A stretch of 36,787 bases of DNA from Mycobacteriaceae bacterium. GTDB taxonomy: Bacteria; Actinomycetota; Actinomycetes; Mycobacteriales; Mycobacteriaceae. The notes beneath the pieces are model-generated. The model worked only from the letters and a program-made list of their open reading frames with translations, was not told where the DNA came from and made no database searches. A program made the translations under genes and the position numbers. Positions 20,100 through 27,379 of the stretch are shown here, one piece after another. The DNA lies in contig JADGOX010000051.1 in assembly GCA_017882745.1 (NCBI GenBank), positions 1-36,787 on the forward strand, in the 5' to 3' direction. The first letter of the stretch is position 1, and each line of letters starts with the position of its first letter.

Positions 20100-21613
20100 C
20101 GCCGCGGGGTCCAGACCACCTGTCGGCCATCGGCGCGGGTCACTGCCTGTGTCTGGGATGAGCCCACGATCAACAGGGTGCGCATGTCGACGACTTCGGG
20201 ATCGAGGTCAGACAGACGCACCACCGTGATGCTCTCCTCCGGACCACCGACGTCCCGGGCGACGATGACCGGTGTGTCCGGGGCGCGGTGCTCGAGCAGT
20301 AGATCCCGGGTCTTGCCGACTTGCCAGGTACGGCTCTTCGACGACGGGTTGTAGAGCGCCAGAACGAGATCTGCGGACGCAGCTGCGGCGAGTCGCTCGG
20401 CGACCACCTCCCACGGTTTCAGGCGGTCGGACAGCGAGATGGTGGCGTAGTCGTGTCCGAGCGGTGCGCCAGCGCGGGCGGCCGCAGCATGCGCGGCTGT
20501 GATGCCGGGAACAACCCTGACCGGCACACCGGAGTAGCGCGGCTCGCAGGCCACCTCGAGCACGGCGCTGGCCATGGCGAACACCCCGGGGTCACCCGAG
20601 GACACGACCGCGACACGTCGGCCGCGGCGAGCCAGGTCCAGCGCGAACTCGGCTCGCTCGGACTCGACCTTGTTGTCGGAATCGTGCCGCCGCTGGCCGG
20701 GCCTCATCGGGACCCGGTTGACGTAGGTTGTGTAGCCGACCAGGTCGTCGGCGCCGGCCAGAGCCGCCCGCGCCTCGGGTGTCAGCCACTCGGGGCCCGC
20801 GGGGCCGAGGCCGACCACGGCCACGTAACCCTGACATGAGGTGTCGGCCACCGGAGCTTGTGCTTCGGGGGCACCGACCTTGCTGGGGAGGACGGCCAGC
20901 GAGAAGTACGGCACCGATGCGGGGTCGACGTCCCGCAGCCGCTCGGTCCGCTCGTCGGCCATGGTGGCCCGCTCGACGTAGAGCGCGTCGTCGAGACGCC
21001 CGGCACGTTCGAGGGCGCGTCGAACGGTGGCGAAGGTGCGGCCGAGTTTGAGGATGACCGCCGAGTCGGTGGAGCTGATCCGGGCCGCCAGCTCGTCCTC
21101 CGGGAGAGTGCCTGGGATGACGGTGAGTACCTCATCCGCCTCGACCAGCGGACGCCCGAGGCTGGAGGCCGAGGCGCTCACCGAGCTGACCCCAGGGACG
21201 ACCTGGGTGTCGTAGCGGTGAGCCAGACGCTTGTGCAGGTGCTGGTATGAGCTGTAGACGAAGGGATCACCCTCGGAGAGGATCGCGACGTCGCGGCCGG
21301 CGTCCAGGTGGGCCGCGAGACGGTCCGCGGCCTCTCCGTAGAAATCGTCGAGTGCACCCCGGTAGCCGCCGGGGTGATCGGTCGTCTCGGTGGTCAGGGG
21401 GTAGACGAGCGCCTCCTCGACCTGGTCGCCCCGGAAGTAGCCGCTGGCGATCGAGCGGGCGATGCTGCGTCCGTGCCGCGCGCTGTGGAAGGCGAGGACG
21501 TCGACGGCTTTGATCACCTCGACGGCCCGCACCGTCAGGAGGGAGGGGTCGCCCGGACCGAGGCCCACGCCGTACAGGCGGCCGCTCGTGGAGGATGTCC
21601 GGCTCGGTGTCAT
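20078..21613 (-). CDS. cobIJ: CobIJ fusion: precorrin-2 C20- and precorrin-3B C17-methyltransferase
   Basis: A 511-aa protein with two tetrapyrrole-methylase domains. The first (about 12-255) is CobI (GRLYGVGLGPGDPSLLTVRA; AILSEGDPFVYSSYQHL), which methylates C20 of precorrin-2. The second (about 265-511) is CobJ (GYVAVVGLGPAGPEWLTPEA; VSSGDPGVFAMASAVLE; LYNPSSKSRTWQ), which methylates C17 and contracts the ring of precorrin-3B. The fusion is also found in M. tuberculosis (Rv2066). ATG 21613 overlaps the cobH stop by 4 bp. It is the last gene of cobG-cobH-cobIJ and converges on cobK with a 22-bp overlap. Confidence 0.95.
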   Translation of the reverse strand: MTPSRTSSTSGRLYGVGLGPGDPSLLTVRAVEVIKAVDVLAFHSARHGRSIARSIASGYFRGDQVEEALVYPLTTETTDHPGGYRGALDDFYGEAADRLAAHLDAGRDVAILSEGDPFVYSSYQHLHKRLAHRYDTQVVPGVSSVSASASSLGRPLVEADEVLTVIPGTLPEDELAARISSTDSAVILKLGRTFATVRRALERAGRLDDALYVERATMADERTERLRDVDPASVPYFSLAVLPSKVGAPEAQAPVADTSCQGYVAVVGLGPAGPEWLTPEARAALAGADDLVGYTTYVNRVPMRPGQRRHDSDNKVESERAEFALDLARRGRRVAVVSSGDPGVFAMASAVLEVACEPRYSGVPVRVVPGITAAHAAAARAGAPLGHDYATISLSDRLKPWEVVAERLAAAASADLVLALYNPSSKSRTWQVGKTRDLLLEHRAPDTPVIVARDVGGPEESITVVRLSDLDPEVVDMRTLLIVGSSQTQAVTRADGRQVVWTPRRYPGRPD

Positions 21614-22236
21614 TCGGCAGTGCTCGCAATCGCGTTGAGGGCGCCACAGGTGATGGCGCTGCCACCCCGGCGGCCGTGGACGACGATGTAGTCCAGGCCC
21701 AGGTCGTTGTCCGCCAGCGCGCGCTTGGACTCGGCGGCGCCGATGAAACCCACCGGGATACCGAGGATTGCTGCCGGGCGCCACGGACTGGTGCGGAGGT
21801 GGGACAAGAGGTGGAACAGCGCGGTCGGCGCGTTGCCGATGGCGACAACGGCGCCGTCGAGGCGCTGTCCCCACAGCTCGATCGCCGCGGCGCTCCGGGT
21901 GGTCCCGAGCTGCCGGGCCAGCTCCGGGACCTGCGGGTCGGACAGGGTGCAGACGACCTCGTTGTCGGCGGGCAGCCGCCTACGGGTGACGCCGCTGGCC
22001 ACCATCTGCACGTCGCACAAGATCGGAGCCCCCGCCTGCAGTGCCGCTCGGGCGCGGGGAACCGCATGGGCAGAGAACGCGAGGTCCTCGACGAGGTCGA
22101 CCATGCCGCAGGAGTGGATCATCCGCACCGCAACCTGAGCCTCGTCCGGGGACAGGCCGCCGAGCTCAGCCTCGGCGCGGATGGTGGCGAAGGACTGCCG
22201 GTAGATCTCGGCACCATCCCGGACGTACTCACTCAC
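21610..22236 (-). CDS. cobH: Precorrin-8X methylmutase CobH
   Basis: A 208-aa methylmutase that moves the C11 methyl of precorrin-8X to C12, giving hydrogenobyrinic acid. Visible family elements are VRMIHSCGMVDLVEDLAFS (with the active-site His), GAPILCDVQMVASGVTR, and GIPVGFIGAAESKRAL. ATG 22236 overlaps the cobG stop, and its stop overlaps the cobIJ ATG, so the three genes form a coupled operon. Confidence 0.96.
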   Translation of the reverse strand: MSEYVRDGAEIYRQSFATIRAEAELGGLSPDEAQVAVRMIHSCGMVDLVEDLAFSAHAVPRARAALQAGAPILCDVQMVASGVTRRRLPADNEVVCTLSDPQVPELARQLGTTRSAAAIELWGQRLDGAVVAIGNAPTALFHLLSHLRTSPWRPAAILGIPVGFIGAAESKRALADNDLGLDYIVVHGRRGGSAITCGALNAIASTAE

Positions 22237-23504
22237 GGTGTCCTCCGTGCCGACGCCACAGCATCGGCAATGTCATCAAGGGGTATTTGGGTGTTGTCCC
22301 CGCCGAATCCGCCTACGCGGTAGGTGGATTCGGCGGCCACCACGTCGACGTGGTGGCCAGTCGGGTGACCGCAGCGGCGCTCGCAGCCTGACCAGTGCAC
22401 GGGCAGGCCTGCCACCCCAGGGGGTGCTGCGGACAAGGCGGCAGTGGCATCGCCGCGGACGTCGGTCAGCGAGCGGGCGCAGCCCGGGCGACCTGTGCAG
22501 GCCGTCGCTCCCGCCCAGGGTGAGGCGGCGGTGGTCAGGAAGCCGGCAGAGTCCAGCGCGGACAACGCCGCGACGGCCTCGGACGGTCTGATGTGGGGGA
22601 CGACGATCCCGCGCCAAGGGGTGATTCGCAGGCTGCCGGCGGCACCGGCGGCGAGCTCGGTGATCGCACCCCACTGCGCCGCGGTCACCCGCCCGAGCCT
22701 GCTCTGCACGGAGAGGAAGGAACGCCCCTCGGGGCCGTGTACCAGCCCGAGTTGCGGTGGCGTCGGATTCGGACGAACGGGGTCGCCCGCGGATGCCGCG
22801 GCCTTGCCCTTGCTGCCCAACTTCTCGACGATGAGCTGCGCGGACTCGGGCAGTTCGGCCACCCGCCAGGCGTCGGAACCGAGCTCCGCGCGCACCTCCA
22901 GGAAGGCCGCCGCCGCGTCGACCGCCAAGTGGCTCGCCTCGGCAGCCGGGACGGACACTGCCGTGTCGATGTCGGCCAGGCGCAGGCGCGCGTTTCCGTC
23001 GGGGCAAGCGATGACGGTGACGTCCGCACGCAGGGAGGCGATATCGCCGCGGCCGTCATCCAGTCCAATGAGGAATCTTCCGCTCAGTTCCACGAGATCA
23101 CGGCTACTGCAAAGGAGGGCGTCCACTTCGCGCGCCCAGGCGGACACGTCGAGGTGACCTCGTCCATCCAATCCGGACAGTGGGCTGGCGACGATGTTGC
23201 GGACCCGGTCGTGTGCCAGGGAGGGCAGTAGGTCGGCCGCGTGCAGCCGGGCCCCGAGCTCCGTTCCCGAGTTGGCCGCAAGGCCACGAATCTGAACATT
23301 GCCGCGTGAGGTGAATTCGAGATTCCCGTCACCGAGCTCGGCCGCGGCGAGACCGAGCGCGTTGGCCTGGGGTGCCGTCAGCTGGCCCCCGGGCACCCGG
23401 ACTCTGGCCAGGGAGCCGTCTTCCGCGGAATGCAGGCGGAGTGCCCCCGGGCAGGCGTCGCCGCGGCCACGGGCACCAGGTGGCGGAGCGGAGCGGGTGG
23501 GCAT
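22233..23504 (-). CDS. cobG: Precorrin-3B synthase CobG
   Basis: A 423-aa ferredoxin-nitrite/sulfite reductase-like monooxygenase that uses O2 to hydroxylate precorrin-3A, the hallmark of the aerobic pathway. The 4Fe-4S ligands are intact as C-x5-C (CTGRPGC) and C-x3-C (CERRC). The N-terminal repeat half (CPGALRLHSAEDGSLARVRV, EFTSRGNVQIRGL) is present. ATG 23504 has TACGAT 7 nt upstream; the 574-aa track ORF adds riboswitch and intergenic sequence. The 3' part contains two adjacent palindromes. The gene diverges from the riboswitch-controlled cobN. Confidence 0.95.
   Translation of the reverse strand: MPTRSAPPPGARGRGDACPGALRLHSAEDGSLARVRVPGGQLTAPQANALGLAAAELGDGNLEFTSRGNVQIRGLAANSGTELGARLHAADLLPSLAHDRVRNIVASPLSGLDGRGHLDVSAWAREVDALLCSSRDLVELSGRFLIGLDDGRGDIASLRADVTVIACPDGNARLRLADIDTAVSVPAAEASHLAVDAAAAFLEVRAELGSDAWRVAELPESAQLIVEKLGSKGKAAASAGDPVRPNPTPPQLGLVHGPEGRSFLSVQSRLGRVTAAQWGAITELAAGAAGSLRITPWRGIVVPHIRPSEAVAALSALDSAGFLTTAASPWAGATACTGRPGCARSLTDVRGDATAALSAAPPGVAGLPVHWSGCERRCGHPTGHHVDVVAAESTYRVGGFGGDNTQIPLDDIADAVASARRTP
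22300..22336. repeat. 17-bp inverted repeat inside cobG
   Basis: ccgccgaatccgcctac and gtaggtggattcggcgg form a 17-bp stem with one G-T pair around a 3-nt loop. On the minus strand it codes for the YRVGGFGG segment of CobG. It directly abuts the palindrome at 22335-22358. Confidence 0.85.
22335..22358. repeat. Perfect 24-bp palindrome inside cobG
   Basis: The 24 bases, built as ggccaccacgtc followed by gacgtggtggcc, read identically on both strands. The minus strand codes for the GHHVDVVA segment of CobG shortly after the iron-sulfur ligands. Together with the adjacent inverted repeat it forms a 59-bp two-hairpin unit about 65-125 bp from the end of cobG. Confidence 0.9.
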
Positions 23505-23511
23505 GGCGCGG

Positions 23512-23517
23512 ATCGTA
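23512..23517 (-). promoter_or_regulatory. -10 box TACGAT of the cobGH-IJ operon
   Basis: On the minus strand TACGAT is 7 nt before ATG 23504, again predicting a leaderless mRNA. With no leader, this operon could not carry a 5' riboswitch of its own. Confidence 0.45.
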
Positions 23518-23544
23518 CATGCGAACCCTGGCTCCCTCGAGTGG

Positions 23545-23572
23545 CTGACCGGCCCCCGGCCGTTGCTATGCT
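23545..23572 (+). promoter_or_regulatory. Probable cobN promoter
   Basis: CTGACC (23545-23550) and TATGCT (23567-23572) are spaced by 16 nt. A start near 23579 would place the whole cobalamin riboswitch in the transcript. Confidence 0.38.
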
Positions 23573-23578
23573 CAGCCT

Positions 23579-23700
23579 GGAGTTCGTTGCGGACTCCATA
23601 CGCCGAAGACGGCATATCCACCCAGAGGAAGCCGGCGTAATTCCGGCGCGGTCCCGCCACTGTGACTGCGGTCTTGTTGCCGCGGAAGCCAGGAACTCTT
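23579..23700 (+). promoter_or_regulatory. Cobalamin (adenosylcobalamin) riboswitch
   Basis: The conserved B12-box words are in order: gaggaagccggcgtaattcc, then cggtcccgccactgtgac, and finally aagccaggaactc. A small hairpin ggagt...gactcc opens the element. It ends about 50 nt before GTG 23750 of cobN and should lower expression of cobN-chlID-cobO-cobB-cobE-nicoT when adenosylcobalamin is abundant. The 3' segment contains a complementary ggaccccgaggaagaggtcctcc stretch near the RBS that could act in the switch. Confidence 0.93.
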
Positions 23701-23749
23701 GCCGTTTTCACCCTGCCCGGGGCGAGGACCCCGAGGAAGAGGTCCTCCT

Positions 23750-26700
23750 GTGCTGTTGCTGCTGTCGACGTCCGATACCGACCTGATGAGCGCCCGCACG
23801 GCGGACGGTCCGGTGGCTTGGCGCTACGCCAACCCCTCCCGGCTGCACCTCGACGACCTGCCGGGCCTGCTCGACGGGACCGATCTGGTCGTCGTTCGGC
23901 TGCTGGGCGGGCAACGGGCGTGGCCCGAAGGAATCGACGCGCTGCTGGCCGGCCCACGGCCGGTCGTCGTGCTCACCGGAGAGCAGGCGCCCGACGCGGA
24001 GTTGATGGGACTCTCCACGGTCACGGCCGGCATCGCGGCCCAGGCACACGCCTACCTGGCGCACGGAGGTCCACACAACCTGGTCGAGCTCGCGAGCTTC
24101 CTCTCCGACACGGTGCTGCTGACCGGTCTCGGCTTCGAACCGCCCGAACCGTCCCCTGCCTGGGGCCGACTCGAGCGCACGGCGACGACGCACCAGGGGC
24201 CGGTGATCGCGGTGCTCTACTACCGGGCGCACCAGATGAGCGGCAACACCGGATTCATCCAGACCCTCTGCGAGCAGGTCGAAGCCGCCGGGGGGCAGGC
24301 GCAACCCGTGTGGTGTGCCTCGCTGCGCGAGGCCGACCCCGGCCTGCTGGCGGAGCTTGGCCAGGCCGACGCCATCGTCACGACCGTCCTGGCCGCAGGG
24401 GGCACGCGCCCCGCCGAAGCGCAGGCCGGCGGCGACGACGAGGCCTGGGATGCCGGTGCGCTCGCCGACCTTGGCGTTCCTATCCTGCAGGCCCTGTGCC
24501 TGACCAGCACCCGCGAGACCTGGCTGGACAACGACGAGGGTGTCTCGCCCCTGGACGCTGCCAGCCAGATCGCCGTGCCGGAGTTCGACGGCCGGATCAT
24601 CACGGTGCCGTTCTCGTTCAAGGAGTTCGACGCCGACGGCCTGCCCGCCTATGTCGCCGACACGGAGCGGTCTGCCCGGGTGGCGGGTCTTGCCGTGGCC
24701 CACGGGCGCCTCCGGCACATCGACCCGGCCGAGCACCGGGTCGCGCTGGTCCTCTCGGCGTACCCCACGAAGCACGCCCGGATCGGTAACGCCGTCGGGC
24801 TCGACACCGCCGCCAGTGCCGTCGCGCTGTTGCGGCGGATGCGGGAGGAGGGCTGGGACCTCGGCCCGAACGAGGGTCCCGACGCCCTGCCGGGACTGGT
24901 CAACGGTGACGGCGACGCGCTGATCTACGCGTTGATCGAAGCCGGCGGCTACGACGAGGACTGGCTGACCCAGGGGCAGCTCGCCAGCAACCCGGTCCGT
25001 ATCGCCGCAGCGGACTACCGCCGTTGGTTCGACACCCTGCCGGCCGGCTTGCGCGGGAGGGTTGAGGAGCACTGGGGCCCAGCCCCCGGCACGCTCTACG
25101 TCGACGCGACCCACAACCCCGAGGGCGACATCGTGCTGGCCGCGCTGCGCGCCGGGAACCTACTCGTACTGGTGCAGCCGCCGCGAGGCTTCGGTGCCAA
25201 TCCCATCGCGATCTACCATGATCCGGACCTGCCACCCTCGCATCACTACCTCGCTGCCTACCGTTGGATCGCGGCAGCGCAGGCTGACGGAGGTTTCGGG
25301 GCCGATGCCGTCATCCACCTCGGCAAGCACGGCAACCTGGAGTGGCTGCCGGGCAAGAACGCGGGGCTCTCGGCCGACTGCGCTCCCGATGCCGCACTGG
25401 GCAACCTGCCGCTGATCTACCCCTTCCTGGTCAACGACCCCGGCGAGGGGACGCAGGCCAAACGCCGCGCCCACGCCGTGCTCGTGGACCACCTGGTGCC
25501 GCCGATGGCGCGCGCCGAAAGCTACGGCGACATCGCACGGCTTGAGCAGCTGCTGGACGAGCACGCCAACATCGCCACCCTCGACCCAGCGAAGCTGCCG
25601 GCCGTCCGCGCCCAGATCTGGACCCTGCTGCAGGCGGCGAAGCTCGACCACGACCTCGGGCTCTCCGACCGCCCTGACGACGAACGCTTCGACGAGTTCG
25701 TCATGCAGATCGACGGGTGGCTGTGCGAGATCAAGGACTCCCAGATCCGGGACGGGCTGCACGTGCTCGGTCAGGCACCCGAGGGTGCGGGCCGAGTCGA
25801 CCTGGTGCTGGCCATCCTGCGGGCGCGGCAGATCTGGGGTGGGACGCAGAGCGTGCCCGGGCTGCGTGAGGCTCTCGGGCTCGACGAGTCGGTGTCGGAC
25901 CGTACCGCTGCTGACCGCGCCGAGGGGCAGGCCCGCGCGCTGGTCGAGGCGATGGAACAGGCCCAGTGGGACCCGGAGTCCGTCGCCGCGGTCTCGTCTC
26001 TCGTACCCCCGGAACGGGTCGAGGCCGTGGCGCAGGTGCTCCACTTCGCTGCGGCACAGGTTGTTCCGCGGCTGGCACAGACCACCGAGGAGCTGGATGC
26101 CGTGGTCACCGCGCTCCGTGGTGGGTTCGTCCCGGCGGGTCCCTCGGGGTCTCCGTTGCGCGGTCTGGTCAATGTCCTGCCCACCGGCCGCAACTTCTAC
26201 TCGGTCGACCCGAAGGCGATCCCGAGCAAGCTGGCCTGGGACACCGGCCAGGCCCTGGCCGACTCGCTGCTCGCCCGCCACCGCAAGGACACCGGGCAGT
26301 GGCCGCAGTCGGTGGGGCTGTCGATGTGGGGCACCAGCGCCATGCGCACCTCCGGCGACGACATCGCCGAGGCCCTGGCCTTGCTGGGGGTCGAGCCGAT
26401 CTGGGACGAGGCCTCTCGCCGGGTGACCGGGCTGCAGCCGATTCCACTCAGCCAGCTCGCCCGGCCCCGGGTGGACGTCACCCTGCGGATCTCCGGCTTC
26501 TTCCGGGACGCGTTCCCGCACGTCGTCGCGCTACTGGACGATGCGGTCCAGCTCGTCGCCGCCTTGGACGAGCCGGTGGCGGACAACTACGTCCGCGCCC
26601 ACGTGCAGGCCGACCTCGGCGAGCACGGGGACCAGCGACGAGCCACTACGCGGATCTTCGGCTCTCGTCCCGGCACCTACGGCGCGGGTCTGCTGCAGCT

Positions 26701-27379
26701 GATCGACAGCAAGGACTGGCGCACCGACGCCGACCTCGCGGAGGTCTACACGGTCTGGGGTGGCTACGCCTACGGGCGGGGGCTCGACGGCAAACCGGCC
26801 CGTGAAGAGATGGAAACCGCGTACCGCAGGATCGCGGTGGCGGCGAAGAACACCGACACCCGCGAGCACGACATCGCAGACTCCGACGACTATTTCCAAT
26901 ACCACGGGGGCATGGTCGCCGCAGTGCGTGCGCTCACCGGAACGTCACCCGCGGCCTACATCGGGGACAGCACCCGACCGGAGAGCGTGCGCACACGCAG
27001 CCTCGTCGAGGAGACCTCGCGGGTGTTCCGTGCCCGGGTGGTGAACCCGCGGTGGATGGAGGCCATGCGCCGCCACGGCTACAAGGGGGCCTTTGAGATG
27101 GCCGCCACCGTCGACTACCTGTTCGGCTACGACGCGACGACCGGGGTGATCGCTGACTGGATGTACGAGAAGCTGACGCAGGAGTACGTGCTCGACCCGG
27201 AGAACAAGGAGTTCCTGGAGAACGCCAACCCGTGGGCGCTGCACGGCATGACCGAGCGGCTGCTCGAAGCCACTGACCGCGGTCTGTGGGCCGAACCGGA
27301 CCCGGCGACCGTGGCGGCACTGCGGCAGGTCTATCTCGAGACAGAGGGCAACCTCGAGGACCGCGGAGGGCGGGCATGA
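23750..27379 (+). CDS. cobN: Cobaltochelatase subunit CobN
   Basis: A 1209-aa large subunit of the ATP-dependent aerobic cobaltochelatase, which inserts Co2+ into hydrogenobyrinic acid a,c-diamide. Family blocks include YYRAHQMSGNTGFIQTLCEQ, LSAYPTKHARIGNAVGLDTA, HLGKHGNLEWLPGKNAGLS, NVLPTGRNFYSVDPKAIPSK and EFLENANPWALHGMTERL. GTG 23750 starts the conserved LLLLSTSDTDLMSAR and follows the purine-rich gaggaagagg; the track start (23699) lies in the riboswitch end. Its stop overlaps the chelatase ATPase gene by ATGA. It is the first gene of the riboswitch-controlled operon. Confidence 0.96.
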   Translation: MLLLLSTSDTDLMSARTADGPVAWRYANPSRLHLDDLPGLLDGTDLVVVRLLGGQRAWPEGIDALLAGPRPVVVLTGEQAPDAELMGLSTVTAGIAAQAHAYLAHGGPHNLVELASFLSDTVLLTGLGFEPPEPSPAWGRLERTATTHQGPVIAVLYYRAHQMSGNTGFIQTLCEQVEAAGGQAQPVWCASLREADPGLLAELGQADAIVTTVLAAGGTRPAEAQAGGDDEAWDAGALADLGVPILQALCLTSTRETWLDNDEGVSPLDAASQIAVPEFDGRIITVPFSFKEFDADGLPAYVADTERSARVAGLAVAHGRLRHIDPAEHRVALVLSAYPTKHARIGNAVGLDTAASAVALLRRMREEGWDLGPNEGPDALPGLVNGDGDALIYALIEAGGYDEDWLTQGQLASNPVRIAAADYRRWFDTLPAGLRGRVEEHWGPAPGTLYVDATHNPEGDIVLAALRAGNLLVLVQPPRGFGANPIAIYHDPDLPPSHHYLAAYRWIAAAQADGGFGADAVIHLGKHGNLEWLPGKNAGLSADCAPDAALGNLPLIYPFLVNDPGEGTQAKRRAHAVLVDHLVPPMARAESYGDIARLEQLLDEHANIATLDPAKLPAVRAQIWTLLQAAKLDHDLGLSDRPDDERFDEFVMQIDGWLCEIKDSQIRDGLHVLGQAPEGAGRVDLVLAILRARQIWGGTQSVPGLREALGLDESVSDRTAADRAEGQARALVEAMEQAQWDPESVAAVSSLVPPERVEAVAQVLHFAAAQVVPRLAQTTEELDAVVTALRGGFVPAGPSGSPLRGLVNVLPTGRNFYSVDPKAIPSKLAWDTGQALADSLLARHRKDTGQWPQSVGLSMWGTSAMRTSGDDIAEALALLGVEPIWDEASRRVTGLQPIPLSQLARPRVDVTLRISGFFRDAFPHVVALLDDAVQLVAALDEPVADNYVRAHVQADLGEHGDQRRATTRIFGSRPGTYGAGLLQLIDSKDWRTDADLAEVYTVWGGYAYGRGLDGKPAREEMETAYRRIAVAAKNTDTREHDIADSDDYFQYHGGMVAAVRALTGTSPAAYIGDSTRPESVRTRSLVEETSRVFRARVVNPRWMEAMRRHGYKGAFEMAATVDYLFGYDATTGVIADWMYEKLTQEYVLDPENKEFLENANPWALHGMTERLLEATDRGLWAEPDPATVAALRQVYLETEGNLEDRGGRA

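Noticed and set aside
23505-23957. N-terminal extension of CobG to 23957
   Set aside because: It would translate the antisense of the cobalamin riboswitch and the cobN start; ATG 23504 gives normal length and has a -10 box.
25160-26521. 453-aa minus-strand ORF (also 468-aa at 23708-25114)
   Set aside because: Both are antisense to cobN and lack any family-like motif.
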